Positions 16,130 to 26,175 of a stretch of 38,791 nucleotides of DNA are shown piece by piece. The DNA comes from an uncultured Bacteroidales bacterium (GTDB lineage: Bacteria > Bacteroidota > Bacteroidia > Bacteroidales > Coprobacteraceae), in contig CASFRL010000136.1 of assembly GCA_949297285.1 (NCBI GenBank), positions 1-38,791 of the forward strand. Reading direction: 5' to 3'. How positions within the stretch are numbered: the stretch's first letter is position 1; each line of letters opens with the position of its first letter. The position numbers and the translations under genes were made by a program. The notes under the pieces are model-generated. The model had not been told where the DNA came from. It made no database searches and saw only the letters and a program-made list of their open reading frames with translations.

Positions 16130-17260
16130 TTATAAAAGTTTCTGAATTTCTTGGGCAATCGATTCTGCCGAAGCGATTCGTTGCCGTATGGCGCCTGATC
16201 GGTCTATCAAGAATGCGCTCGGTAGATTTTTAACGTTATACGAAGCCGCTATGGTAGAATAGATGCTGGCCTCGTCCCGAACACAGATCCATGGAAGATT
16301 CGACGCCGATACTTTCCAGAAATTTTCGTCACTGTCTAAAGATACTTGATAAATCTCCAATCCTTTATCTTTAAATTGTTTGTAGATTTTGGCAAGTAAA
16401 ATATTATATTCGGGAGAGTAATCGGTTTGGTAGGCCGTAAAATCGAGTAAGACCACTTTCCCTTTTAAGTCTGAAAGCCGCTGTTCCTTTCCCCGGATAT
16501 CCGGCAAGGCAACATCGATCAAAGATGTCTCGGTTATTTGATCAAACACGGTCGGTTGTTTAAGTTGGCGTTCGGCTTGCAGAGATGCGATCGCCATATT
16601 GTAAAGTTGTTTGGCCCGTAAAGACCCTTTATAATAAGTATCGTATGCATTGGCTACGGCACGGAAAACCTTGCTGTCCTCCTTGTCGAACGGGTCGAAA
16701 ATAGCATTTCCGTTTACCTGCTGGAAGATAGCAAAGTAGGCCGCTTTTGATTTGGGATTTTTATATATAATAGGTATAACCGTATTCTTGTACTCGCTTA
16801 TTGCATTCAGAAGCCTTTTGGTATTTGCAATCCGAACACTGTCCGAAGGCCGGGTATCGCTCAGAATATCATCGACCTCACTTTTCAATAAACTTCCGGC
16901 TATGGAGATTTTTTGTATCTGTTTATTCTCCTCAGAATCCTCTATGGTGTAATCTGTAAAAGATTTACCCGATGTCTGTAACGTTACGGTCTCGGTAGAA
17001 TCTATTCCGAAATGAATATACGAGCTGTCGAGACGGAGCCGGTAAAATTCCGGAAATTCCGGTTTCGGTGCGTAAAACGTGAATTTTCCGTCCGAACGTA
17101 ATAACACAGAATCTAACGTAACGATTTTATTAATTTGTGTAGCCTCCAAATACAACGTTTTTCCCTCTGCGTCCGAAACATTCCCTGTTACGGTGAAGTC
17201 GTTGCGATGACATGCCGAAAGGGTTGCAATAACCAATAAAAGGTAAATATACTTTTTCAT
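16130..17260 (-). CDS. DUF4369/TlpA-like thioredoxin-fold lipoprotein lacking the CXXC motif
   Basis: A 376-residue lipoprotein with lipobox LSAC (Cys17). The N-terminal part (about 25-130) resembles the DUF4369 beta domain (FTVTGNVSDAEGKTLYLEA). The C-terminal part (about 240-376) is a TlpA/AhpC-like thioredoxin fold: PDIRGKEQRLSDLKGKVVLLDF, then IYQVSLDSDENFWK, LPSAFLIDRSGAI. Where active family members have WCGPC after the DF strand, this protein has TAYQTDYSPEYN, so it has no redox CXXC. It therefore probably does not act as a disulfide exchanger; a binding or chaperone-like role is inference. It has its own perfect -7 promoter and precedes greA on the same strand. Confidence 0.85.
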   Translation of the reverse strand: MKKYIYLLLVIATLSACHRNDFTVTGNVSDAEGKTLYLEATQINKIVTLDSVLLRSDGKFTFYAPKPEFPEFYRLRLDSSYIHFGIDSTETVTLQTSGKSFTDYTIEDSEENKQIQKISIAGSLLKSEVDDILSDTRPSDSVRIANTKRLLNAISEYKNTVIPIIYKNPKSKAAYFAIFQQVNGNAIFDPFDKEDSKVFRAVANAYDTYYKGSLRAKQLYNMAIASLQAERQLKQPTVFDQITETSLIDVALPDIRGKEQRLSDLKGKVVLLDFTAYQTDYSPEYNILLAKIYKQFKDKGLEIYQVSLDSDENFWKVSASNLPWICVRDEASIYSTIAASYNVKNLPSAFLIDRSGAIRQRIASAESIAQEIQKLL

Positions 17261-17284
17261 ACGATCTTTATGCTTTTCACTCTG

Positions 17285-17292
17285 CAAAGATA
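17285..17292 (-). promoter_or_regulatory. Bacteroidota -7 element for the TlpA-like lipoprotein
   Basis: Minus-strand TATCTTTG, exact, 25-32 bp before the ATG at 17260. Confidence 0.6.
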
Positions 17293-17426
17293 TATTTTTT
17301 CAGAGAACAAACCGCATTTTATAAATTTAAAGGGTTAAAAAGGAGATTTTTCGTCATAAAAGGTGAAAATAAAGCCTCAAACAAGATTTTTCTTTCATTT
17401 TCACGTTGTTGCACTTAAACTTTCAC

Positions 17427-17434
17427 TATCTTTG
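17427..17434 (+). promoter_or_regulatory. Bacteroidota -7 element for pnp
   Basis: TATCTTTG, exact, 39 bp before the pnp ATG. GTTG at 17405-17408 sits 18 bp upstream as a plausible -33 element. Confidence 0.65.
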
Positions 17435-17472
17435 CATGAATTTGGAAAGAAAGTGAATAAGAAAAATTTTTT

Positions 17473-19635
17473 ATGATTAATCCTATTAAAAAAACGATCG
17501 ATTTAGGCGATGGAAGAACCATCACGATCGAAACTGGAAAATTGGCTAAACAAGCCGACGGAGCCGTAGAAGTCCGTATGGGTAATACCATGCTTTTGGC
17601 TACCGTAGTGTCAGCGCAAGAAGCTGGCGAAGGGGTAGATTTTATGCCCTTGCAAGTAGAATATAAAGAAAAATATTCAGCTTACGGGCGTTTCCCCGGA
17701 GGTTTTACAAAAAGAGAAGGACGTGCTTCTGACTACGAAATTTTGACCGCCCGTTTGGTCGATCGCGTATTACGCCCTTTATTCCCGGATAACTATCACG
17801 CAGATACGTTTGTAAATATAATTATGTTTTCTTCAGACGGTCACGATATGCCGGATGCTTTAGCCGGACTGGCAGCATCTGCAGCTCTTGCCGTTTCTGA
17901 TATTCCGTTTAACGGACCTATCTCTGAAGTTCGTGTTGCTCGCATTGACGGACAGTTTAAGATCAATCCTACATTCGAGGAGTTGAAAAAAGCCGACATC
18001 GATATTATGGTGGGTGCGACAATCGAAAATATCATGATGGTCGAAGGCGAAATGGATGAAGTTTCGGAAGCAGAATTGCTCGAAGCAATGAAAGTCGCTC
18101 ATGAAGCCATCAAAATCCAATGTCAGGCGCAGATCGAGTTGGCAGAAGCAGTAGGATCTACCGTAAAAAGAACATATTGCCATGAAGTAAACGATGAAGA
18201 TCTCCGCAAAGATGTATGGGAAAAATGTTATGATAAAGCTTATGCAATAGCTCAGGCAGGAAATCCTAATAAACATGCTCGTACCGAAGCATTTGAAGCT
18301 ATTGTTACCGAATATCTGGCCGGAATGGATCCGGAGGCTGTTGCAGAAAAAGAGCCTTTGGTAAGACGTTACTATCATGATGTTGAAAAAGAGGCCGTAC
18401 GTCGTTGCATTTTGGATGAAGGAAAACGTTTGGATGGACGTTCTACTACCCAAATACGTCCGATCTGGTGCGAAGTCGATTACTTGCCGGGACCTCATGG
18501 GTCGGCTATATTTACCCGTGGAGAAACTCAGTCTTTATCGACCGTTACATTGGGTACGAAGTTGGATGAGAAGATTGTTGACGATGTACTGGATCAAACT
18601 CGTGAACGTTTCTTGCTTCATTATAACTTCCCGCCTTTCTCTACCGGAGAAGCAAAAGCTCAAAGAGGGGTCGGTCGCCGGGAAATCGGTCATGGAAATT
18701 TGGCAAACCGTGCATTGAAACGGATGATTCCCGAAGATTATCCTTATGTAATCCGTATTGTATCGGATATCCTTGAGTCGAACGGTTCGTCTTCTATGGC
18801 AACGGTATGTGCCGGGACATTAGCCTTGATGGATGCCGGTGTTAAAATCAAAAAACCGGTATCGGGTATTGCCATGGGATTGATTACCGATAAAGATAAT
18901 GTCAAATTTGCTGTATTGTCCGATATTCTTGGAGATGAAGATCATCTGGGAGATATGGACTTTAAAGTAACCGGAACAAAAGACGGTATCACGGCTACAC
19001 AGATGGATATTAAGGTCGACGGGCTCTCCTATGAAGTGCTTGAAAAAGCATTGGCTCAGGCTCGTGAAGGCCGTATGCATATCCTCGGAAAAATCCTTGA
19101 GACGATTCCGGAACCACGTCCCGATCTGAAACCTCATGCCCCGAGAATCGAGACAATGACAATTCCGAAAGATATGATCGGTGCAGTCATTGGCCCGGGC
19201 GGAAAAATTATACAAGGTATTCAGGAAGCAACAGGTGCAGTTATCACGATCGAAGAGGTTGAAAATGGCGGTTTCATAGAAATTGCAGCGCCGAGCCGTG
19301 ATTCGATCAATGCAGCATTGTCCCGCATCAAAGGTATTGTCGCTGTTCCTGAAGAAGGAGAAGTTTATACCGGAAAAGTGAAATCAATACTTGCATTCGG
19401 TGCATTTGTTGAATTTATGCCGGGAAAAGATGGTTTGCTGCATATCTCTGAAATAAGTTGGGATCGCATCGAATCTATGGAACAGTCGGGCATCAAAGAA
19501 GGCGATGAAGTTACGGTTAAATTGATAGAAATCGATAAAAAGACCGGAAAATTCCGCCTCTCGATGAAAGCGTTGCAGCCTCGTCCAGAACGTCAGGATA
19601 AACGTTCAGACCGTCCTAAAAAAGAGAATAAATAG
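17473..19635 (+). CDS. pnp: Polyribonucleotide nucleotidyltransferase (PNPase)
   Basis: A 3'-5' phosphorolytic exoribonuclease that degrades mRNA and processes small RNAs. The 720-residue length and domain order are standard. The first RNase PH domain is at about 10-225 ([32 protein letters not shown]-type loop as [12 protein letters not shown]). An all-alpha linker follows, then the second RNase PH domain at about 325-545 with the active-site region [20 protein letters not shown] and [22 protein letters not shown] domain lies at about 555-615 ([20 protein letters not shown]), and an S1 domain at about 625-697 ([20 protein letters not shown]). A basic tail of about 20 residues follows. It is a single-gene unit with its own promoter and terminator. 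Confidence 0.97.
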   Translation: MINPIKKTIDLGDGRTITIETGKLAKQADGAVEVRMGNTMLLATVVSAQEAGEGVDFMPLQVEYKEKYSAYGRFPGGFTKREGRASDYEILTARLVDRVLRPLFPDNYHADTFVNIIMFSSDGHDMPDALAGLAASAALAVSDIPFNGPISEVRVARIDGQFKINPTFEELKKADIDIMVGATIENIMMVEGEMDEVSEAELLEAMKVAHEAIKIQCQAQIELAEAVGSTVKRTYCHEVNDEDLRKDVWEKCYDKAYAIAQAGNPNKHARTEAFEAIVTEYLAGMDPEAVAEKEPLVRRYYHDVEKEAVRRCILDEGKRLDGRSTTQIRPIWCEVDYLPGPHGSAIFTRGETQSLSTVTLGTKLDEKIVDDVLDQTRERFLLHYNFPPFSTGEAKAQRGVGRREIGHGNLANRALKRMIPEDYPYVIRIVSDILESNGSSSMATVCAGTLALMDAGVKIKKPVSGIAMGLITDKDNVKFAVLSDILGDEDHLGDMDFKVTGTKDGITATQMDIKVDGLSYEVLEKALAQAREGRMHILGKILETIPEPRPDLKPHAPRIETMTIPKDMIGAVIGPGGKIIQGIQEATGAVITIEEVENGGFIEIAAPSRDSINAALSRIKGIVAVPEEGEVYTGKVKSILAFGAFVEFMPGKDGLLHISEISWDRIESMEQSGIKEGDEVTVKLIEIDKKTGKFRLSMKALQPRPERQDKRSDRPKKENK

Positions 19636-19666
19636 TTTTTAGAGACTCTTTTTATAATAAGATGTG

Positions 19667-19700
19667 AAAGCCGGCACTTTGATAAGTGCCGGTTTTTTTT
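19667..19700 (+). terminator. Rho-independent terminator of pnp
   Basis: Perfect 9-bp stem CCGGCACTT / AAGTGCCGG with a 4-nt loop and a T8 tract, 35 bp after the pnp stop. Confidence 0.92.
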
Positions 19701-19771
19701 ATTTATTCTTTATATACGATTTAGTGCACATGAAAAGTCAGTAATTACACATTCCGACATTCTCTTCACCA

Positions 19772-19779
19772 TAAATTTG
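19772..19779 (+). promoter_or_regulatory. Bacteroidota -7 element for the pectinesterase gene
   Basis: TAAATTTG, exact to TAnnTTTG, 42 bp before the ATG at 19821. No clear -33 element is seen. Confidence 0.45.
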
Positions 19780-19820
19780 CCCACAATTAATAAATTTTCT
19801 AATTTAATACCACTAAGGAC

Positions 19821-22800
19821 ATGAGAAAAAAGAACTTCTTTGACTTTTTATTGTTCGCATTCCTAATGACGATCCCTTGGAAAGGATTCGCTCAAGAGAG
19901 TACAAATCCCGTTACGCTTGTCGATTGGAATTTTATGCATGAGTATGATTATAATAATGAGGATAAAATTGCAACACCAACGGCAACTCCGTCTTCTTTA
20001 GGGAATGGCGCTTCAAATTCAGACAGGTTTTATAAAGTTTATCCGGATGCACAACTCGATGGTGTAAACGGGGTAATGTCGGCCGATGGAGACGGTTGTT
20101 ACAATTCTGTACAACATGCAAACTGTAACGGCGATCTGACGATGCGTCTTTATTATGCCGGACAAAATAATATTTCTGATTATACCGTATCGGCCAATCA
20201 TAACAATTATTTCCAGTTTATATTTACTACCACAGGCTACCAGGATATTGTTGCAAATTTTTCTTTCGCTTCAGATGGAAATGCTCCGACCTCCTTACAA
20301 CTGGTTTATTCGGTAGATGGTGGAACAACTTGGGTAGATGCCGGAAATTATGCCAAAACGGTAGAACCTTCGGTTTGGTGGATTTTCTCTGACTTTAGTG
20401 TCCCTTTGCCTTCGGCAAAAGATCAGGGAAGTGTCATCGTTCGATTGATCGGAGGCAATGGCGCTGTTTCTTCACAAGGCTGTTTGAATCTTAAAAATTT
20501 CAGTATAACCGGAGAAATAAAACAAGCCCAAATGAAAGAAACGGTTATATATCAGACAAATTTCGATTCTAATATGTGGGAGCCTATCGCAAAATCGGAT
20601 GAAAAAGTTGTGCAGGTACAAACATATGCAGGAAAATACTCGATACCTTTCGTCTTTTATAAAACAGAGGTGAATCCGACAGGGGTAAATACTTCGAAAT
20701 TCTCATATACAGACGGATCGGGAGCTTCCGGTTATAATTTGGCTACTATCGGTTGGGCAATGACCGATAAAGTACCCAATACGACGCCAGAAGCAGAATT
20801 GCCCTATATGGAAATAGGTCCGTTAAGTTCGGTTACGGGGTTGTCGTTTGTACAATGTGGAACAGGATCGGGACGCGGTTATCGTGTAGCCGTAAAAGGG
20901 ACAGAAGTAAAAGATGGCGTTGAGACGGTCATCTCAGAATATAAATTATTATATAACGAAGGCATAGAAAAAGCATCTGGATGTGAAGTCGCTTTTAATG
21001 ATATTAATTATAAGAATGTTACATTTAAGTTCTATCCTTATATTACCGATGCTAATTTGTCAGCTTCCGGGAAGAATTATGAAAATGCCTATATGTCTTC
21101 TTTAGAAATTAAAGGTCTGGTAGAGATGTCGGCAGAGCAAGTAAAGTTATCTACCGAGATAACCCCCTCTTCTGATGCCGGTACTATAATGTTGACCCCC
21201 GCTGCATCGGAGTATGATAAAGGATCGACCGTCACGCTTTCTGTTACGGAGCAATTTGGCTACAAATTCAAACAATGGGAAAATAGTGCAGGCGAGGTTC
21301 TCTCTTCAGAAAAGCAGTTCGATATTGTTCTGGAACAAGATACGCTGGTAAAAGCCGTATTTGACCAAGTGCCCACATATGCTTTGAATGTCAATGTCGC
21401 CGGCAATGAATATGGCCGTGTGATTATCTCTCCCAATCTCAATAATGGCCGTTATATGTCGGGCGATGAAGTTACCGTGACAGCCATACAAAATGACGTT
21501 ATCCGGTTTACGCACTGGAGTGAAGATAATGATACGCAATTAGAGAAAAAAGTTGTAATTTCAGAAGATACGCAACTGACAGCCAACTTCTCGGCAATGC
21601 CTTATATTTTGGCATGGGATTTTTATGATTCGGATATTAAAAAAGATCGGGAAGCCGATTGTCAGTCAAAATCAAATAACGGAGCCATCTTGTCTATGGT
21701 CAATGATGCCGGTTCTCAGAGTTGGCTGGCAAAAGGTTATGGTGAATATAACGGTTATGCAGCGGCAATAAAATGGCAAATGCTTTCTGACGGGTATTAC
21801 TTTAAAACGAGTAAATTCTCAACGGCCGATTACACCAATGTAAGATTGACTTGTAAAATGCAATCGACATACAATACCTATAAAGAACAATATGTCGAAT
21901 GCAGTACCGATAACGGTTCTACATGGGACCGTCTGGGAACGATCACCTTTGACGAACAAAAAGTTTGGTATAGTGTTGATGTTGAGCTCCCGGCCGGAGA
22001 ACCTTCTGTAATGCTTCGTTGGATTCCGAATTTCGATGGTGAAACATTGGGTTCCAGCAGCGATAAAGACGGTACGGCAATCGCGCAAATTTATGTGTTC
22101 GGAGAAGAGGTCGTTGTTGACGATTCTAATCCTCCTGTTTTATTGTCTTCTGTTCCGGAAGAAGGTGCTGACGGGGTTTCTGCTTCAGGACAAATCGTAC
22201 TTTCATTCGATGAGCGCATACAATTAAACGGTACGGCAACATTGGGAGTAAAAGAGCTGGAAGGTTCGGTGGTAAATACGACGGTGATTTTCCCCTATCA
22301 AGGCTTGTCTTACAATATGGATTATCAGTTTGTTTTGCCGGCCGGAACCATTACGGATATGTCCGGAAATGAGTTCGGAGAGTTGATCCTGAATTTTACT
22401 ACGGCCGAACGAGTATCTCCGAAAGCCAAACTTTTCGACTTTATTGTAGCCGAGGACGGAAGTGGTGATGGCACGACCATTCAAGATGCCTTTAACGCTG
22501 CGGCAAAAGCCGGAGGAAATAGCCGGTTCTTGATATTGGTTAAGAACGGAACTTATAATGCCGGCGAAGCTGTTACCGAGCTGAACACAAGCAACGTGTC
22601 GTTGATTGGACAAAGCCAGGATGGCGTCATTATAAAAAATTCTAATGGAACAGGTATTTCTACAAGTTCGACAATTCATATCGAACGGAATGTGACAGGA
22701 TTTTATGCTCAAGACTTGACCATACAAAATGGTTATGACTACACCGTAAATCCTCAGGTAGCCGTAGCTCTTTATGACAGAAGTAATAAGAGCGTTTATA

Positions 22801-23831
22801 AACGAGTAAAATTATTATCATATCAAGATACCCACGTAACCGGAGTTGATGTCCGTCAATATTATGAAGATTGCGAAATACACGGGACTGTCGATTTCAT
22901 TTGTGGCGGCGGAGATATATTCTATAATCGTGCGCTGCTTTATCTCGAAGATCGTACGGGCAATGTGATTACAGCACCGGCAACATCGGCAAACTGCCAG
23001 TATGGTTATGTCTTCCGTGATTGTACGATCGATGGTCATGAATCCAATAAATCGTCTTATTGTTTAGGTCGTCCTTGGAAAGATTCTCCTCGTTCTGTAT
23101 TCATCAATACAACGATGAATTTGTTGCCGAAAGCTCAGGGTTGGACCGATATGTCTGCTTATCCTGCCCTTTTCGCAGAGTATAATAGCATGAATAAAAA
23201 CGGAGAACCTATCGATCTGGAAAATCGTACCAATACTTTTACGGTCAATGGCATACCTCAGACAATGCCTTATAATCCGGTATTGACAAAAGAAGAGGCC
23301 GATCGCTATACGATAGAAAATGTTCTGGGAGGAACAGACGCTTGGCAACCGACATTGTGCACCGATCAGGTTTCGGCCCCGGTAATTAGCGGAAGTGGCT
23401 CTACTGTGACATGGGATGCTGTTCCTTATGCAATTAACTATGTTATTATTCGAGACGGTGAAATTATAGGCCAGACGATAGAAACCTCTTATACCGATAT
23501 TGAGAGTGATGGACTTTCGCACGTCTATCAAGTGGTTGCTGCCAATGAATATGGGGGATTGAGTGAGCTTTCAAACCGGTATGAAGAAGTTTCGACCGGA
23601 GTGGCATCTTCTCAAAAAGACGAAATTTCTGTTTATGCCGATGGCGCCAGAAATCTTGTAGTGAATGCTTCTAAAGGAACAATGGTATATGTTTATACCA
23701 TCAATGGGGCTCTGGTGCATTCGGTTGTAATGGATGCTGAAACCTATAAAATGCCATTACAGCAAGGTTCGTATATTGTTCGGGCAAATTCATCTTCACT
23801 CTCTAAATCGGCGAAAGTGATTGTGAGATAA
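19821..23831 (+). CDS. Secreted multidomain pectinesterase
   Basis: A 1336-residue exported protein predicted to remove methyl esters from homogalacturonan (carbohydrate esterase family 8). A signal peptide ends near GFAQ (about residue 25). Then come a jelly-roll-like region (28-230), a second similar region (240-440), two InlB B-type repeats (about 443-513 and 518-593, each with FKQWEN or FTHWSED), another beta-sandwich (595-763), an SbsA-like Ig domain (768-863) and the esterase at about 870-1130. The esterase keeps the family motifs: VKNGTYNAGE, QVAVAL (about 978), QDT with Asp1003, DFICGG with Asp1025, and LGRPW with Arg1084 and Trp1086. A fibronectin-III-like domain (about 1181-1256) and a C-terminal beta module resembling type IX secretion tails follow. 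No pectate lyase or SusCD pair is adjacent. Confidence 0.88.
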   Translation: MRKKNFFDFLLFAFLMTIPWKGFAQESTNPVTLVDWNFMHEYDYNNEDKIATPTATPSSLGNGASNSDRFYKVYPDAQLDGVNGVMSADGDGCYNSVQHANCNGDLTMRLYYAGQNNISDYTVSANHNNYFQFIFTTTGYQDIVANFSFASDGNAPTSLQLVYSVDGGTTWVDAGNYAKTVEPSVWWIFSDFSVPLPSAKDQGSVIVRLIGGNGAVSSQGCLNLKNFSITGEIKQAQMKETVIYQTNFDSNMWEPIAKSDEKVVQVQTYAGKYSIPFVFYKTEVNPTGVNTSKFSYTDGSGASGYNLATIGWAMTDKVPNTTPEAELPYMEIGPLSSVTGLSFVQCGTGSGRGYRVAVKGTEVKDGVETVISEYKLLYNEGIEKASGCEVAFNDINYKNVTFKFYPYITDANLSASGKNYENAYMSSLEIKGLVEMSAEQVKLSTEITPSSDAGTIMLTPAASEYDKGSTVTLSVTEQFGYKFKQWENSAGEVLSSEKQFDIVLEQDTLVKAVFDQVPTYALNVNVAGNEYGRVIISPNLNNGRYMSGDEVTVTAIQNDVIRFTHWSEDNDTQLEKKVVISEDTQLTANFSAMPYILAWDFYDSDIKKDREADCQSKSNNGAILSMVNDAGSQSWLAKGYGEYNGYAAAIKWQMLSDGYYFKTSKFSTADYTNVRLTCKMQSTYNTYKEQYVECSTDNGSTWDRLGTITFDEQKVWYSVDVELPAGEPSVMLRWIPNFDGETLGSSSDKDGTAIAQIYVFGEEVVVDDSNPPVLLSSVPEEGADGVSASGQIVLSFDERIQLNGTATLGVKELEGSVVNTTVIFPYQGLSYNMDYQFVLPAGTITDMSGNEFGELILNFTTAERVSPKAKLFDFIVAEDGSGDGTTIQDAFNAAAKAGGNSRFLILVKNGTYNAGEAVTELNTSNVSLIGQSQDGVIIKNSNGTGISTSSTIHIERNVTGFYAQDLTIQNGYDYTVNPQVAVALYDRSNKSVYKRVKLLSYQDTHVTGVDVRQYYEDCEIHGTVDFICGGGDIFYNRALLYLEDRTGNVITAPATSANCQYGYVFRDCTIDGHESNKSSYCLGRPWKDSPRSVFINTTMNLLPKAQGWTDMSAYPALFAEYNSMNKNGEPIDLENRTNTFTVNGIPQTMPYNPVLTKEEADRYTIENVLGGTDAWQPTLCTDQVSAPVISGSGSTVTWDAVPYAINYVIIRDGEIIGQTIETSYTDIESDGLSHVYQVVAANEYGGLSELSNRYEEVSTGVASSQKDEISVYADGARNLVVNASKGTMVYVYTINGALVHSVVMDAETYKMPLQQGSYIVRANSSSLSKSAKVIVR

Positions 23832-23866
23832 TGTTCATATCAAATATTTGTAATAAATAATTGGGT

Positions 23867-23907
23867 ATCTCCTCGTCTAAAATTAGCAATAGACGAGGAG
23901 ATTTTTT
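23867..23907 (+). terminator. Rho-independent terminator of the pectinesterase gene
   Basis: Perfect 13-bp stem ATCTCCTCGTCTA / TAGACGAGGAGAT, 10-nt loop, then a T-run to 23907, 35 bp after the stop. Confidence 0.9.
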
Positions 23908-24003
23908 ATTATACCATAGGGGAGATAGATTTTGCGATTGCGAGGTTTCGGCAAAAACCGTATCGGAGATTGTGCTCAGAATCTATAATCCGGGCCTTTG
24001 GGG

Positions 24004-24894
24004 TTAAGATTTTTCGGGGACAGTCTCATCATCGGTATCGAGAGGCGGGTTGTCGACCTCGGCGAGAGAAGATAGTTGCTCCCGTAAATTCCCGCTTTTC
24101 TCTTTTTGTATGAGAGCCGAGTCATAATTTTTTTGCGCGTTTAAGATCGACTGAACAAAATTTGGATTGCTCTTTACTCGGGATAATGCAATTTTTGCCG
24201 CATTTTGTTGGGCTTCCTTTTTAGAATATCCGACGCCTATTCCGCAAGGTATTCCTGCAAGGATCACTTGGAATTGAAATATCGGATTGTTTTCATTATC
24301 GGTAAAAGCCTCGATAAGGGAGAATGACACTCTGACTCGTTTCTTTTGCCCCCATTCGATCATCTTTGATTTGAAATTGATCTCTTTCTGGGCAATTTTT
24401 GTAATGTCGATATACGGAGATATGATGCGGTCTTGGATGAATGTTTTGCATACATTGTAGCCTTTATCAAGATAAATGGCTCCGATAAAAGCTTCGAAAG
24501 CATTTCCGTAGATGTTGTTGTTATGGGTATTTGTCCGGATCGAAGCCTGTAAGAACTTATCCAATCCTATTTTGGTGGCAATATCGTTCAGTGTATCTCT
24601 TTTTACGATTTTCGAACGGGTATTAGATAAAAAACCTTCTTTCTTGTGTGGGAATTTTTCGAATAAAATATCTGAGACAATTGCATTGAGAACAGCATCG
24701 CCTAAGAACTCCAGTCGTTCATTATTGAAGGGGTAACCTTCCTGAGACCGTATATCCGATGAGCGGTGGACAAATGCTTGTTCGTAAAGTTTGATATTAT
24801 CGGGATAGAACCCGAGTATCTGATAAAGCGAAAGATACGGTTCCTTATGCGTATGCATAAAAAACCGTATCTTTTTATAAAGGTTTAAAAACAC
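24004..24894 (-). CDS. rnc: Ribonuclease III
   Basis: Cuts double-stranded RNA in rRNA precursors and structured mRNAs. The 296-residue form is longer than the typical 225-250. The signature ERLEFLGDAVL at 59-69 provides Glu62 and Asp66. The second active-site segment is IYGNAFEAFIGAIYLD at 128-143 with Glu134; its Asn131 replaces the Asp usual in proteobacterial enzymes. The dsRNA-binding domain is at about 173-243 (GVGYSKKEAQQNAAKIAL). An acidic, low-complexity tail of about 50 residues follows. The GTG at 24894 is used as start: it sits one base after the fabF stop (TAA-C-GTG), and the N-terminal segment before GFYPDNIKLYEQAFVH fits the phylum's form. An ATG at 24858 is the alternative. 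Confidence 0.93.
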   Translation of the reverse strand: MFLNLYKKIRFFMHTHKEPYLSLYQILGFYPDNIKLYEQAFVHRSSDIRSQEGYPFNNERLEFLGDAVLNAIVSDILFEKFPHKKEGFLSNTRSKIVKRDTLNDIATKIGLDKFLQASIRTNTHNNNIYGNAFEAFIGAIYLDKGYNVCKTFIQDRIISPYIDITKIAQKEINFKSKMIEWGQKKRVRVSFSLIEAFTDNENNPIFQFQVILAGIPCGIGVGYSKKEAQQNAAKIALSRVKSNPNFVQSILNAQKNYDSALIQKEKSGNLREQLSSLAEVDNPPLDTDDETVPEKS

Positions 24895-24895
24895 G

Positions 24896-26158
24896 TTATT
24901 TCTTGAATTTTTTTACAATAATGCTTGCATTATGCCCTCCGAAACCAAACGTATTGGATAAGGCAACATTCACAGTCCTTTTTTGTGGTTTGTTGAATGT
25001 AAAATTCAATTTATAATCAATTTCCGGATCTTCATCTCCTTCAGTGAAGTTGATGGTCGGAGGAACGATATCATTTTCAACGGCTTTTACACAAATCATA
25101 GCTTCGATGGCTCCGGCCGCCCCTAACAAGTGTCCGGTCATTGATTTGGTCGAACTTATATTCAACTCGTATGCGTGGTCTCCGAATACTGATTTTATCG
25201 CCTTCACTTCAGAAATATCACCTACCGGAGTAGATGTTCCGTGCACATTGATATAATCGACTTCTTCGGGTTTCATTTCTGCATCGCTCAATGCGTTTTG
25301 CATTACCAGTTTTGCGCCGAGACCTTCGGGATGAGTAGCTGTCAGGTGATAAGCGTCGGCCGACATACCTCCTCCGCCAACTTCGGCATATATTTTGGCT
25401 CCGCGAGCTAAAGCGTGATCTAATTCTTCAAGGATAAGACAGGTTGCGCCTTCTCCCATTACAAATCCGTCACGACTTGCACTGAACGGACGAGATGCTG
25501 TTTTCGGGTCATCGTTACGTGTTGATATTGCGTGCATTGCATTGAATCCACCAATTCCGGCTACGGATATTGCAGCTTCTGCTCCTCCCGTTACGATCAT
25601 GTCGGCTTTCCCCAAACGGATGTTGTTGAATGCGTCTATAAAGGCATGAGTCGATGAGGCACAAGCTGATACGGTTGCATAATTGGGCCCGTGGAATCCG
25701 TAAATCATAGAAATTTGACCCGCTGCAATGTCGGCGATCATTTTCGGAATAAAGAACGGGTTGAATTTGGGGCCTCTTTCTATATTGGTGAAGTAGCCTC
25801 CTACTTCTTCTTCAAACGTCCGTATTCCGCCGATTCCAGCAGCAAAAATAACACCCACTCTGTTTTTATCTACGTTTTCGAGGTCCACTGCCGAATCTTC
25901 TATTGCCTGTTTGGCCGAAGCAACGGCAAATTGAGCATAACGGTCAAATTTGCGAACTTCTTTTTTATCGAGATAAAGTGTAGGGTCAAAATTCTTTACT
26001 TCACAAGCAAACTGTGTCTTGAACTGTGAAGCATCAAAATGAGTAATAGGCCCGGCACCACTTACTCCATTTAGCAAAGATTCCCAAGTTTCATCAACAT
26101 TGAGACCCAATGGGGTAATTGCTCCCAGACCTGTTACTACAACTCTCTTTAATTCCAT
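24896..26158 (-). CDS. fabF: 3-oxoacyl-ACP synthase II (FabF)
   Basis: Condenses malonyl-ACP with acyl-ACP in fatty-acid elongation. The 420-residue protein has the family length and the Cys-His-His triad: Cys166 (TVSACASSTHAF), His306 (YINVHGTSTPVGD) and His343 (KSMTGHLLGAAGA). The N-terminus RVVVTGLGAITPLG and C-terminal NTFGFGGHNASIIVKKF are diagnostic. It lies 17 bp after acpP and one base before the rnc start, forming a tight acpP-fabF-rnc operon common in bacteria. Confidence 0.97.
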   Translation of the reverse strand: MELKRVVVTGLGAITPLGLNVDETWESLLNGVSGAGPITHFDASQFKTQFACEVKNFDPTLYLDKKEVRKFDRYAQFAVASAKQAIEDSAVDLENVDKNRVGVIFAAGIGGIRTFEEEVGGYFTNIERGPKFNPFFIPKMIADIAAGQISMIYGFHGPNYATVSACASSTHAFIDAFNNIRLGKADMIVTGGAEAAISVAGIGGFNAMHAISTRNDDPKTASRPFSASRDGFVMGEGATCLILEELDHALARGAKIYAEVGGGGMSADAYHLTATHPEGLGAKLVMQNALSDAEMKPEEVDYINVHGTSTPVGDISEVKAIKSVFGDHAYELNISSTKSMTGHLLGAAGAIEAMICVKAVENDIVPPTINFTEGDEDPEIDYKLNFTFNKPQKRTVNVALSNTFGFGGHNASIIVKKFKK

Positions 26159-26175
26159 AAAAGTAGAATATCCAA

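Noticed and set aside
17860..18498. 212-codon minus-strand frame within pnp
   Set aside because: Antisense to the conserved RNase PH domain of pnp; Phe- and Ser-rich translation is typical of a shadow frame.
22224..22727. 167-codon open frame on the minus strand inside the pectinesterase gene
   Set aside because: It is entirely antisense to conserved esterase coding sequence, with no domain resemblance and no promoter.
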